From Lumnitzera littorea (lineage: Eukaryota; Streptophyta; Magnoliopsida; Myrtales; Combretaceae): DNA of 64,000 bases. The notes beneath the pieces are model-generated. The model had not been told where the DNA came from, searched no databases, and saw nothing but the letters and a program-made list of their open reading frames with translations. The stretch spans positions 79,160,683 to 79,224,682 of the forward strand of contig JAMXBB010000010.1 of NCBI GenBank assembly GCA_024138015.1, given 5' to 3'. Of this stretch, positions 11,601 through 24,083 are shown one piece after another (positions within the stretch are counted from its first letter, which is position 1; every line of letters starts with the position of its first letter). The position numbers were made by a program, and so were the translations under genes.

Positions 11601-14440
11601 TATTAATTAAATAATTGGATGGAATGGAACAATCTTTCTACCTTTATTGCTTTGGAATAGCTATACTTGGTTTGTAAGAAACCATATCTTAGATAATGAC
11701 TAGTGCAATAAAATATGGAGTAGTTACTCCTTCCCTTAACAATAAGAATTGCTACTCTTTGTGAAATGTAACTTTTATTGCAAAATTGTCCTAATCATAA
11801 AGCAAAATAACTATAAAGAAATCACTGTTCCTTTTTAGCCTTATTCAATTCCAAACAACCAAACATGAGTAGCATAATGAAAATAGGGTTGACAATTTGT
11901 GTTATCATATCATGTTTTATTTCTGTATCCAATTTGGATTTATATCTAAAAAAACTTTAATCTGACCTGTTTATTAATTATGTATAAAATCTTAAACCCT
12001 TGACCTAGCATATCTTATATTTAGGTTAGACCTATTTATATTAAGATGGACAATTCATGTTACCATATTGTATTTCGTTTATTTTAGATTTGATATCATT
12101 TATTGATTATAAAATTATAATTAAATCTATAGAATATTTATAAATACAAAGAGGAAAGAAAGATATTATTATTTAAATTTTATAAAAGTAAATAATATAA
12201 TATCTTTATACTTAATATAAAATTATGACCCAAATAAAAGTTTTAATAAAGCAAATATCTTACTAAAATTAGAAAATACAAAAACTTAAGGTACATAATA
12301 TTACTAAATTAAGTGGAATCATAGATTCAAAGTATATTAATAGTACTATCAATGTTAATTTTTAAATTTATTACATTATTGTTTAGATTTTTAAATGAGA
12401 TAGTCAAAAAATTTAGATATGAGTTCATACTCCTTTTACACATTTAGACTACAATGTAGTAAAAAAAAAGTATATAATATTACTAAATTTAAATTATATA
12501 ACATCATTGAGTTAAATAGAATCATAAGTTAAATAAATATAAGTATTACTATCAATGTTAATTTTAAAATTTAAATGTACACATGAGTTCGTAATATTTT
12601 GTTATTTAAACTAAAATGCAATAAGAAGAATATATAGCTAAAAGTATTTCATACCTCTAATTGAGTTCGCTAACTTAAAAAGAAATTATTTATACAACAA
12701 AATGTAGATATGGAAGAATATATAGAATATCTTGTGTCCCATTTCCGTGTTTGGAAGCTTAACTTGAAATTGAACAAAAATTTAATTATATTTAAATGAG
12801 TCTGATTCGTTTATATCTCTTATCAAATTTTTCCATACATTAATGCAATTAAATTTTATCATGTCATATTTAAGTCTATTATATTAGGGTCTCAAAATTA
12901 CCAACCTTAAATGAAAATGACCAATGATTGAGAGTGAATTCATAGATTTTTAGGCCCCATCTTAATTGTTCTACACAAAATTTTTCTTTCTTAGCACATA
13001 AATAAATAAAGCTCATCCATACTAAAGATGCTACTAGGTAAGTCATTATAAGGCTTCCAACTCGTTTGACCCACTAAAAATCATGTAGGGTCAAACCTTA
13101 TAAAGTTTTGGGTCGTGTTTTAAAAGTAGTTCTTAAACCCTAAAGGGTTTCGAGTTTGATTTTAGGATTTAGAAAAAATCCAATGAAAAACCTAAATCTA
13201 GTTAAAAATAATAATATATACATATATGATATTAGTAATTTAATATTAATTATAAATAATAAAACACAATAATTGATAAAAGATATCTTATTTCTTTCAT
13301 ATTTTATCTTTTAAAAAAACCTTAGCCCTTCTCTTTTTCTCTCTTATAATCTTTGTGACTCTCTTCTCTTGCATTTACTCTTTCTCTCAATCAATCAACT
13401 ACAGTACTCAATCTCTATCCATCTTCTTTTGATTAATCATGTATTAATTTAAAATAAAAAGAAGTTAGTTAGTCTAACATAATTATACACCATTTGTTTT
13501 ATTATTCAAAACAAGCTATACATTATTTGCTTTAATTTTTGTGCACACCCACAAATCAAATTTTTTAGTATTAGCAAATTAAGTTAGGTTTTTAAAGGAT
13601 TCTACAAAATCCTATCAAAATGGTTCTGAAAATAGGACAAAAATCTTATAGGATTTTACAAAACCTTATAAGGTAGCGAATTGAGTTAAGGTTTTTAATC
13701 CATACTCAATATGGGACTTAAGTTTCAATCTATTCAACTCAATAGACTCACTGGTCTAATCAAACTAAAGTTAAACTTAAATGTACATCTTCAACATTTG
13801 TCCAAATTTAAGCTTAAATGTAAATTTAGTTTAGGGGAACACGTGATTTCTTATTAACAATTGAGATTAAATGATTTTAAACAAGTTCAAACTTTTCACA
13901 TGATACTATGAGTTTATTTCGAAATCAACAATGAAATTAGGTCAAGCTCAAGTAGAGCTCAAGCTCCCATTTATTAGTACAATAAACTCGCAAATTCATT
14001 CGACATAGAGATGAGTTTAGCTCTATGTTGAATTTCATGAAGTTCAAATTAAATATAAATTTAGTTAAAAAGAGTACTCTTTTTCTTTAATAAAGTTTAA
14101 ACAAGTTTACTCTAATAGAAATCGAACTTTGTTAATTAACATTTTGAGTCTACCATGAACTCAAAAGTCAAATCTTGATCGAATATGAAAGAGTCTGAAG
14201 TTTGGATTTTCGAGCTGAAGTTGAACTTAAATCGATTCTATTCATCCTCAGGATCTATATGTTCGTCCACAGGCCTATTATGCTATTATGCTGGAATTTG
14301 CTAGACTATTATTACAGAACTATTTCATAAAGGCTTTGCAAATTAAACATACCTTTTGTTTTTCTTCAATTTAACCTAATCAAAGATGTTAGAAACGCAA
14401 TGAAAAAGAGGAAAATGATTTTTGATAATTATAGTTCTTA
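8639..14440. other. Gene-free AT-rich stretch
   Basis: Almost 6 kb without a frame I would call a gene on either strand. Short imperfect repeats occur, for example lines of a 'Ctataaggttttgtaaaacc' type around 13610-13680 next to inverted relatives near 13060-13170. These suggest old transposon debris, but I could not set element boundaries. Confidence 0.5.
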
Positions 14441-14740
14441 AGTCACCAATTATTACATTATATATTTGACTTACAATCTGCCACATCCAGCCGCCTAAAT
14501 TCTTTTCCTTTTGACCTTAAAAATATTAATAAATAAAAGGGAAAAAATGTGACACCCCCTCCTAATTAAAAGCCAAAAGAGAAATTATTTTAAATATTTC
14601 TTTCCACTTGCTTTTCCTTAAAGTGTGTAAACAATTTAAATTCTTCCTGACAAGTTTCTTCATCAATGAATGGTACAATTATATGCATCAGTTGAAGAGC
14701 AAGAGGCAGGTACTTATTCAGAGCCAACAGTATTTATTTA

Positions 14741-17057
14741 CTAGTCATCATAGGAGGCATGAGGAGCAGCAGTACATCCTGGGTCAAAGGGGTCTTCTGA
14801 ACCACAGCAATGCCAGTACTGGAAAACTTGGCCAGAGTTTGGGGTATTCATCGTGCCACCTGAATATACACTTTCAAACTTCCTCTTCGTTTCACCTGAG
14901 GTACATCAGAGAAGCAACAGGAAAAAAAAGCCAAAAACCCCTTTAATTAAATGTAACTTCAGTTGATCCTTATGAGACATCGCATTCACAATAGACTAGT
15001 GACAGGAAATCCTATCAGATAAGCACAAACCATTCCCTATATAATAAAAGAATACATCTTGAGAAATGTATGAATAGCTCAAAATATGCCTCTTTTCCGG
15101 TTCGTACTAGAACAACTTACTTAGGTATATCAGAGGTAGACTAGGTGTTGTTAGTGACTAAAGTTGTCATGGATTTGATCCACGGCACATTTGAGTTTAG
15201 GGAACTCTTGTTGAGTTTAATTTTGGGGTTTTGGAGTCCTTTTATTTGGCCAAAGTCATGTGAGAGGAAGATCACTTGGTCAGAAGTTGATCAAAGGAAT
15301 AAGGAACAGCAACAAGCGGCAGCTGTTGACCAGCCACCTACCTATGCAGTCAACAGGACATCCCTTGTAGTCCTGAGACATTGTGGAGAGGCTCCTTTTG
15401 GTTTTCTATTTCAGCCCAACCGTTTCCTGATCTGTGCACACACAGTACACTCACGCACATATCCATATTTATGTGTTTGTATGTGTGTTTTTGCATGTGC
15501 ACTTTTCATAGTGTCTTGAGTGCGTATCTCACAATATATTGTTTAGGAAACACTTTAGAGTGTCTCACAAGATTTGTGGGATGTACTCTCCTCTTTTGAA
15601 TTGGTGGATGTCCCTCTAGTTGACCCATCATTTTTTACCACACATCAGTTATTTCCATATAAATATTGGCATTCCTACTTTTCGCTTTCTCTATATATTT
15701 ATGTCTGCTATTATTTGTGTCTGTTTAACACTCAGCATATTGCCATATGCACAATGTTAGGAAATCAGAAGGACTGATTTGTGACAAATCTATCATCACT
15801 GTCAATAGTACCCATCCTCGTAGCTTGTCCAAGACACAGTATCTCAAGCATATGCTGCTTATTTGAAATGAATCCTGGATCCATTATCCAAAGCAAAAAA
15901 TTGAGTAATGACCTCCCTCACAAACTAGATGCACACATCAAACAGCTTCTCAAAACCACGAACTGGTATTGACCTCTTCATTGTATGAATCATTACTCAA
16001 CCAGTATCACCATGCAGTAAAATCAAACAAGTTAAGACTAGTCCGCTGCATACAAAGCACGTAACGAGTAGATAATTCCAAGAAGACTACTTGGACATTT
16101 GCGAAGCCAAACCAAAACCCAACTTCCTATAGGGAAGGGTTATGTGTAGGGGTGGCAATTCCTGATGTAGCAGAAGAATACGTCATTACTCAAAATGCAA
16201 ACTCCTAAAACTGATACGACATGAAATGACAAAAGATTGTTTAATCCTTTTCTAGTAAGCACGCCCGGACTAGGATTTGAACCATAGACATGTTACTAAG
16301 AGGATACAAACTCTAACTAGACCTCACTGTTAATCACATTTTAAAGGCCACCGTTCTTAGCAGCATGAAGGGCAATAACCCAAAGTCAGGTTCCAATCCT
16401 CTGAAAGTCCATTGTTCAATTTCGTCAGCATCGGTGCAGCACTTTCATAAGATTGGCAATGCTTGACACTATATCCAATTCAAACGGGAAAACAAGATAC
16501 CACGTCCATTTCAGACAAGATATTAAATAATTCAATGAGAAAAACAAGTTGACAGTTTCTAATTTCTAATAGATTCCATATATTCTTCAACATTGACTCT
16601 AATTTGACACGATGCAAAACCGTAACTCATAATGTCACCCCTCGTCAGACACAAAATCACCTTTTGGGCAAATAGGATTCAATTACATGCCTCATCCAAA
16701 AAAACAATGAGTCCACTAACCCATTGATAAAGAAAGTACCTAATTAATTAATTAATTATAGGAAGAAATAGGAGAAATTCGAAAACTTGTACCTCCAAAA
16801 TGAGCAGTGTGGAAGCAACAAGCACGAGGATGATTAAGAAGCGGATCGAATCGGGTTTTGCAATTCTTGCAGGTTTTGAGGTTTTGGGTATTATTACTTG
16901 TGCTAGATTTTGAGGAGGAAGAGGAGCAACATTGGATTGCTGCTGGGTTTTTGTATTTATGCTGTCTAGTTAAAGAGCTTGTGGATTTAGGTGGCCCGGG
17001 ATCGGGATTGGGGTAATACAGTGAGAGTGAGAAAGGAGGAGAGAGACTCAGAACCAT
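14741..17057 (-). CDS. Small CHORD-like Cys/His protein, copy A
   Basis: Two exons: 16793-17057 (ATG to donor GGAG|gtacaag) and 14741-14895 (acceptor ctcag, ending TAG). The junction splits a Gly codon and the spliced frame is 139 aa with no stop. The Ser/Pro-rich first ~55 residues look like a plastid transit peptide (inference). The conserved part reads C63-x2-C66, C80-x2-H83, a WHCC at 116-119, G128-C129 and H134. This order (CxxC, C..H, W-x-CC, GC, H) resembles the zinc-binding CHORD fold seen in RAR1-type proteins. I recall similar small plant proteins annotated 'low-density receptor-like', a label with no functional basis. The motif neighbourhood (FDPLLNHPRAC, GGETKRKFESVY) looks like the better-conserved of the two copies. 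Function unknown. The gene lies downstream of CLPP3 on the same strand. Confidence 0.8.
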
Positions 17058-18187
17058 GTCTCAACAACACCAACGGGGGACGATAAAGACGAAACACTTA
17101 TTAACTTATTTTTACTTTGGCTGGCCAAATGGAATTTAATATTAAAAGGAATAATCTAAAATTATTTCCATCCTATATCCTACTTTTACTTGTGAAAAAT
17201 TTATATATTTAAAATTTCTAAATATTATATTCAATTAAAAAGCTTGCTTATTAAATTTACTAATAAGTACTTATTAGTTAAACAATAGATAATAAAAATA
17301 ATAAATTTGACATGTAAAAGGTCAATTCAATAAACTCATGGTTTTAATATTATTCTTAGTATTCACCCAGCAATTCCCAAATGCTAATATGCTTATAAAC
17401 AAAGCAGTCTTTAATTAAAAGACTTGTATTATATTAAATCTACTAAAATGGAACAAATATGTTGAAAGTTTTAGTGTTGAGCATAATAATCCGCATCCAA
17501 TTTTTTATTTGACATGCGCTTCAAAAGAATAGGTAAGGGTAGTAATTCATGTTGATTGTATTCGCATTTATATTCCATATGAATTCATATCAGAATAAAA
17601 AATATATAAAGCCTAATCAGCTCATAATGTAATCGTATTTGTTAATATCATAAAAAGTATTTTCCCTTCGTTTGTCGCATTACTCTTATATATGGTCTTT
17701 ATGATTATACTTCTAATCGTATCATGTTCATATTCATGTTATCATTCCTGACCTAAGAACACGGATGGAGATACAACATTTTCAACGCATAGGCATAATT
17801 TGGATGAGAAAAACAAAAATCAATTTATTTAGATTGAACATGCCAAACATTTAACTTTGAGTTTAACACTAAATTTTTTTTTTTTCCCGGTAAACAACAC
17901 TAAATGTTAATACCGATAATTACTTTCCCCTCCGACCCTCATCTTGATTAATCTTCAAATACAAAACCTCCCAGAACATCAATCTTCAGCTGTATCTCAA
18001 CGAGTAGATGACAAAATGGGATATATAACTTACAAGGGTTGAGAACAAAATTCAGAATGTGCATGCTATCATGCTATGCGATTTCACTTGCTCTCCAAAA
18101 AATCAATGTTCAACACCTAAACATCTTTTGTTCATAAGACTGCTAGGAGTATTTTACAAAAACAGACACCACATAGTATGAGTTGTG

Positions 18188-20615
18188 TTAAACAGTAAAT
18201 TCACCTCCTATACAGGAGATGGAGTTTTCCTTTTCTCGTTCTGTATCCTTTCCTCCATCACTCCATTGTCCCCCGCCATATCCATTTTGTATCATCTTAT
18301 GTTCAGTTGGCAAATTTTTCTTAGCTTTCCAGCTTCCTTCAACTTTCCATAGATCCCATATGCGGATCTTAGGCAGAGGTGCAGCATCTGCTATGGGTGC
18401 AACCAGTCCTGGCTTCCCGTCATCAATAACTTCATCAATTAGACCATATTCCTTAGCTTCCCAGGTATTCATGAAATGGTCACGGTCTGTGTCAATCTCA
18501 ACCTGCATTTGAACCATAGGTTAATAAGGAAAAAGGGAAACAACCACAAGAAAAGGGTTTCTCAATGAGTAACAAGCATGACGTTTGATAATTTTGACAC
18601 CTACCTGTTCTTCAGGTTTCCCTGTGACACGAGAGAGAATCTTGTTGAGATTCACTTTGTGGTAGGCCATTTCTCTTATCCGGATGCTCATCTCAGTTGC
18701 CTGGAATCATAAAAGATAAAAACAGTGAGTTTGATAGAATTTAGGCTGAAAGTAGCCTCTTAAAATCCAATCCATCACATTATGTGGTTTGTATGTGCCT
18801 ATGTGATTTCAGTGAGAGAGAGAGAGACAAACAGAGATAGAAAGTGCACCATCCAAAGAATAAGTATTCAAGGAAACAAAAAAATTGCAGCATCGAACAA
18901 GATTATATTGCCAGAGAACCAAGCAAACGTACTAATTGTTGCTACATGCCACAGCATGATATTGATGAAACTATGCGTGCCAAAAGAATGCTTTCTCCTT
19001 CTCAGATGGTAACAACGAAATTATCAATGAAAAAGCATGCTAGAAATGCATAAATATCATCAAAACACCTGTGAAATTGAGATAGACAAGCTCAAGCAAC
19101 AATATTAGGCATGCATTAAACCTCAAAAGACATTGCATGCCATTGCTCAGTTTCCATAGACCTGATAAATGCAAAAGCAATACTGCCGACTCCAACAGAA
19201 CCACAAAATGGCAAGTTTACCCATCATACATCTCAAGTAATGAACAAAATTTTCGACAACACTCAAAAGAGGAACAGAAAAGAAGAACAAACATGACCAT
19301 AAAAACAAGCAGCAGGCTGATTCATTTCTCTTTGGGTAAATAGCATAAATACTATCCAAACTTTTGCATAATGGCAAAAATACTACCCAAACTTTTGAAA
19401 TACCAATTTCATACTTAAATAACTTTATTGTTAACATTTTTAATATCCTCGTTAACACCAATAACAACCATATGTAACACGAGTCCATTAACTTTATTTT
19501 ATGCCACTTGGATGCCAACTAAGCAAAAACAATAAATAAATAAATAAAATAAATCAACACATAACGTTAAAAGCATAATCAAAGAACAATTGATACCCTA
19601 ACATTTCCAAATCAGCAAAACCCCATCGACGAAAATACAAAGGAAACAGGAGAAGTGCTGTTTATCAAACCTTTCTATAAATCAATGTCATATGCTCTTA
19701 TATTTTTTAGGAAAGGCTATCACAAAAGAAGTAAAGGTATTTAACATGAAAATTGTCATGTTGACTCTATGATGCCTCTCGGAAGCACTAGTATCTAGAA
19801 AGCTTTTCCTCATTGGTACATCAAAACCTATCATAAAAGAGTATGGAAAGATTACTAGGTTTGGATTAATTAACACAAAAAGGAAACCCCAAAAAAGAAG
19901 ACAAAAAGGAGGGAGCTCCCCCATTGTTTACAGTATCTAGGTGAGGTTGAAAGAATTCATGGTCACTTATGTGCAACAAAAATATATGCCTACATTCCTT
20001 CCCGTTTTCTGGTTTTAGGCCAATTAATATTTTATGATATTTTGCTTCAATGTTTAAAATTCTATTTATACAATATCTAAAATGATTTTGATTGTTCTTT
20101 GATTCTGTTTTCAACATTAAATGTTGATTTCTTTTTTTTTTTTTTCATTTCCTTTGCTTAGTTGGCATCAAAGTGGCATAAAATAAAATTAATGAACCAC
20201 ATGTCACATTATGATATGTTCATCATGCCAACTCAACAAATGGTCATTAACGGTGCTAACGAGAGTAGTAAAAATGCCAACAACAAAGTTATTTAGGTAT
20301 GAAATTAGTGTTTCAAAAGTTTCAGTACTGTTTTTGCCATTATGCGAAAGTTTGGGTAGTATTTACGTCATTTATCCTTTTTTTTTTTTGGTTAAATGTC
20401 ATTTACCCTTTCTTTTTTAGATATTACCACATGTATATCCAAAAAAGTAAGAGCACTTACTTTTCCTCCTGCTGTCCCAAAAGGTTGATGGATCATTACT
20501 CTAGCATTTGGCATGCTGAATCTCTTGCCTTTTGTACCAGAAGCAAGAATAAAAGCACCAATTGATGTAGCAAGGCCCAGGCAAACGGTTGATACATCAG
20601 CTTTGCACAGCTTCA
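18188..20615 (-). pseudogene. CLPP3: CLPP3 copy A, 5'-truncated
   Basis: Three of the five CLPP3 exons are present: part of exon 3 (20461-20615), exon 4 (18605-18700) and exon 5 (18188-18502), with intact gt/ag borders. The duplication edge cuts exon 3, removing the transit peptide, exons 1-2 and the first residues of exon 3; the codon at the cut reads TTG where copy B has an internal ATG nearby. The catalytic Ser and His survive, but their surroundings have drifted relative to copy B: ATSIGAF for AASMGAF, SMPN for CMPN and HQPFG for HQPLG. A one-base length change in a T run near 18225 shifts the frame and gives a longer, different tail (104 rather than 97 exon-5 residues). I see no plausible replacement first exon in 20616-22060. 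A non-functional fragment is most likely, though transcription from a new promoter cannot be excluded. Confidence 0.85.
19334..20408. mobile_element. Mutator-like non-autonomous element, copy A
   Basis: Lies in CLPP3 intron 3. The left end GGGTAAATAGCATAAATACT is mirrored at the right end, read on the minus strand, as GGGTAAATGAC / GGATAAATGACGTAAATACT, and the inverted similarity continues inward for roughly 200-260 bp. The ~0.5-kb centre is non-coding. It is flanked by TTTCTCTTT on the left and TTTCTTTTT on the right, an 8-of-9 match. Long terminal inverted repeats plus a 9-bp duplication are typical of MULEs. This copy has about 30 extra bases at its right end relative to copy B. The open frames on its arms are not genes. 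Confidence 0.75.
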
Positions 20616-22063
20616 ATCTGTTAGAACCTCCTAGAGCACAAAGCTATCAACCCTTAGCCCCAATCTAGTCAATCACTTCAGCCTTTTTTACACTACATTT
20701 TGTCCCTATTTGTTGGGAACTGGACCTAGGGCAAACCACTCAAGTTCCTAACACCAAAAGTTGTCCTAATTCCCCCTAAACTACCCTACAGTCTCCAAAA
20801 CAACATCTAACTACAAAATTAGCAACATCGGAGACAAATTCTCTCCTCGATTAATCAACACTTCCATGCACCCTTCACAATTTCCCCCAATCCCCAAGAT
20901 TTACAAATTAAACAAGAATTTCACGGACAAAATTTAACAACAATAATTATTGATTTAAAACCTAATTACACTCCTTAATTTCTCCAGTTTACAATCACAA
21001 GGCTATAGAATAATTTCAAACCTAATTTTCTATGAAACTCTAATTAAGATTCGGGGTTTAAGATATCAACCTTACCACAGAAACAAAATGAAAGGTGAGG
21101 ATACACCGATCGCCTTCCCATATTCCATTCAACACCCAGCCAACACACTTTGTATCTCCTTCAACAAGACCCTACACAAAGTGCAGATTAGAAACCTTGA
21201 AATGCAAAATATCCAAAGAGATATGGACTGTTCTCACTCTAGAGCCACAGAAAATTTTGCACAGTGAAAATAGGGAGAGTCACTTCGACACCTAAGATAA
21301 AGGCACGAGAGCCCTAGCAAATTCACTGCTTGTAACTGAGATTTGTTTCTGTAGATAGAAATAAAAGAGTTCAAGTTCTTTCTAAAGAAAAATAATGGCA
21401 AAAAGACCAACTAGCCCTTAACTTTAAAATGAATTATTGGAGTATCTCAACACATACATGCTTTTGCCAGCCAACAACCATATATTCTGAAATCACAAAT
21501 AATTTGAATATTTTCACTAATCCTAATGCTTTCATATTGTTTGGCGAAAAAGGATTCACTAAATAATATAAGCCAGGTGTATATACATGTGGCTTGCAAC
21601 CACTGATAATGTTTAAACACGAGTGGTAATAGGTAGTTTCTAAAAAAGCTACTACCCATATTGCCATGTGTGCCAACATAATTGGTAGTTTTATATCACA
21701 TATACATACACAGCGTGAATTATCTCATTAAACATTTTTCTTGTTTTATAGGCAGTATTGTCATCTTGAAAGGTAAAACATACAAAATTGTTGTCTGCAA
21801 AGCACCTTTGATTCATTCAAAACTATGCATAGCAGCATAAGTCCCTCAGCAAAGTGTAACTTACACAAAAGCACCCGAAAAAGGAAAATTTGAGGAACTT
21901 CTGCTCATGAGGGAGCTATAATATAATTTTGTATCAGTTGTGTTTGCAAACTAGCATAAGAAGAATACTTCCACATTCCCTGCATGGCTTGAAATTTATC
22001 ATATGTGATAGGTAAAGCCAAGAAACATAAAAAGTATAAAGCTCAATCTATTTTGTCAGCCAA
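20616..22063. other. Gene-free segment right of copy A
   Basis: Starts exactly where the CLPP3 homology ends. I see no coding frame, no exon of CLPP3 and no transposon ends. It extends to the stop codon of the PPR gene, so its right end should contain that gene's 3' UTR. Confidence 0.5.
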
Positions 22064-24083
22064 CTACCAGAATTCCCTACAAGAACAAAAACCATTTTCA
22101 AACCGGTGAAAGCGCCGGCGGTCTCTCACAACTATCACTCTCCTTAAGAGCCCTGAAACCAATTTTATCCAACAATGACAATCCTCGCATATCCGAAGGT
22201 TTTTAAAAACCGTGATTTCCATTCCTGGACTGGATTTTAGGATCCCATAGGCAACTGCCAGTTTTTCACTGTGAAAAGTCAAATTCTCTTCCCTTTCTTC
22301 TTCTGATACATCCATCAAGACCAACTCTGTTGAAGGGACAAACCCTGCCAACTTGGTCTGCTGTACAAGTCCTGCCAGCACCTTGTATATTGCTTCTATA
22401 TCATGGTGTGATCTGTCACCAGCTTTGAATTGGTGAATGGTGCCAGCAAGCTCAATCCAACTCTTTGCAGAATTTTTACGAACTCCTTTCCTTTTCATTG
22501 TCTCTCTTAGTTGTTGTGCTGTATCCCATCTAGTTAAAGAGCAATAAGTATTTGACAGCAGGACAAAATCACCACTATCAAGGCGTGAAATATTTGCCAT
22601 TGCTACTTCACCTAAATGTGGCTTTTTAAAAACTCGACAAGCACTAAGAAGTGCCCTCCATATTACAACATCTGGTTCCATTGGCATCCCCTTTATCACA
22701 TCATAAGCCTCATCTAGAAGTCCAGCTCGAGCCAACAAATCAACAATGGCTCCATAATGCTCAAGTTGTGGCAAAATTGAGTAACGACTTGTCATCAAAT
22801 CAAAATACTTGCGACCCTCATCAACCATCCCACAGTGACTACAAGCAGTCAAGATTTCAACAAAGGTTAAAGAATCAGGTATAACCTTTTCTGCCTCCAT
22901 CTGTGAGAACACTGCTATAGCATCTGAAGCACATCCATGAATTGCCAGACCATGTATCATGACATTCCAAACCAAAACATCACTGCGGTACACACTGTCA
23001 AAGATTTCTCTAGCAGCTTTTATTCTCCCACATTTTGAGTACATATTAATAAGTGCTGAACTTAAAATATTGTTTAGTTGAATGCCCTTTTTCAACATTG
23101 ACTTGTGTACCCAATAGGCCTGGCTAAGAACTCCGAGTTGAGTACAACTAGCAATAACAGAAGCAAATGTAAAACCATCTGGTTCAACTCCAAGGCTTAG
23201 CATGTTCTGGAATAAGACAAGTGCTTCCTCAAAACGACCATTCTTTGTTAAACCCGCAATCAAAGAGTTCCAAGTCACCACATCTTTGTTTGGCATTTTA
23301 CAGAAAATCTTCTGTACAATATGATACTCTCCAAGTTCCATTAAGCTTTTGATGATGATATTGTTTGTCACCAGATTGTTCGGCCGACTAGAAGTTTGTT
23401 TGATGAGTTTATCGACATAATTAAGGCAACAGCAATTAACATATGCAGATACTAGTGACGCTAAAGTATTCGGACAAGATTCATAACCAGACCTAATAAT
23501 TCTGCCATGGATTTTTGTGGCAGTTCTGAGATCCAAAGAAAGTTTGGAAGAAGCAAGAATATGATTGAGTATTCCATTATCTGGAAAAAAAAAAAAGGAG
23601 CAATGGTTAATTAACAGCTACATGGTTTGTTCAGCCTTTAACAAGATGCACTGGGAGAAAGCAACAGAACTGGCACATAACACCAGGTGATAACATAAAT
23701 ATTACATCAAAACTCCAAACCTATTTATTCTGGTGCCACTATTTAATTCCACATTACATATTGTCAACCATAAAAAGAAGGAAAAAGATTTCCAGCGAAA
23801 TTCGAGATAGAGGTGATTAGATGCTTATATTCTTATCTATCTGTAGTTGGAAAGAACATCTCCTAACTGCAAGAAAAACTGGAGAGGCATGTTCCAATTT
23901 GCCAATACAAGGATCAAATGATAGTAAAGAAGAATAAGAATGAATTTAAGGGCAATAGCAATTTATACCCAAGAAATTGAAAGACTGAGATGGCGATGCA
24001 CATGAGGAATTCCATCTGACAGATAAAGACAAAGATTGAGAACAAAAGTAAGTCCGTCCTCTGTACCTCTGAAGTATCTTCAT
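22064..24083 (-). CDS. DYW-type pentatricopeptide repeat protein
   Basis: Exon 2 (22064-23580) is open but has no in-frame ATG at its start. A 115-nt first exon at 23969-24083 begins with ATG, ends G|gtataa and joins at the ...ttccag acceptor to complete an Asp codon, giving 543 aa. The exon-1 peptide (MKILQRYRGRTYF and on) is Arg/Ser/aromatic-rich without acids, as expected for an organelle, probably mitochondrial, presequence. PPR motifs such as VVTWNSLIAGLTKNGRFEEA and VLVWNVMIHGLAIHG fill the middle, followed by E-type motifs and a full DYW domain. The deaminase-like zinc ligands are visible: H475-S-E477 and C503-x2-C506. DYW proteins bind organelle RNA and edit C to U. The final residues are REFW rather than RDYW. 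From memory it looks like the counterpart of Arabidopsis At5g50990; its RNA target is unknown. Confidence 0.9.

Larger units (their letters stand above)
14441..20615. repeat. Segmental duplication, copy A
   Basis: Aligns along its whole length with 29253-35360 in direct orientation, with small indels and scattered substitutions. The left edge is AGTCACCAATTATT. The right edge falls inside CLPP3 exon 3, where both copies read CACAGCTTCA on the plus strand and then differ completely. It carries the CHORD-like gene, the last three exons of CLPP3 and a Mutator-like element. The presence of that element in both copies shows it was there before the duplication. Confidence 0.93.

Noticed and set aside
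14608..15972. Several plus-strand frames over the CHORD-like gene and its intron
   Set aside because: They are antisense to exon 2 or lie within the intron; the spliced minus-strand gene explains the conserved part.
19147..19518. 123-aa minus-strand frame, also seen in copy B (33911-34303)
   Set aside because: It lies on the inverted arm of the Mutator-like element and differs between the copies by frame-breaking changes; no protein similarity.
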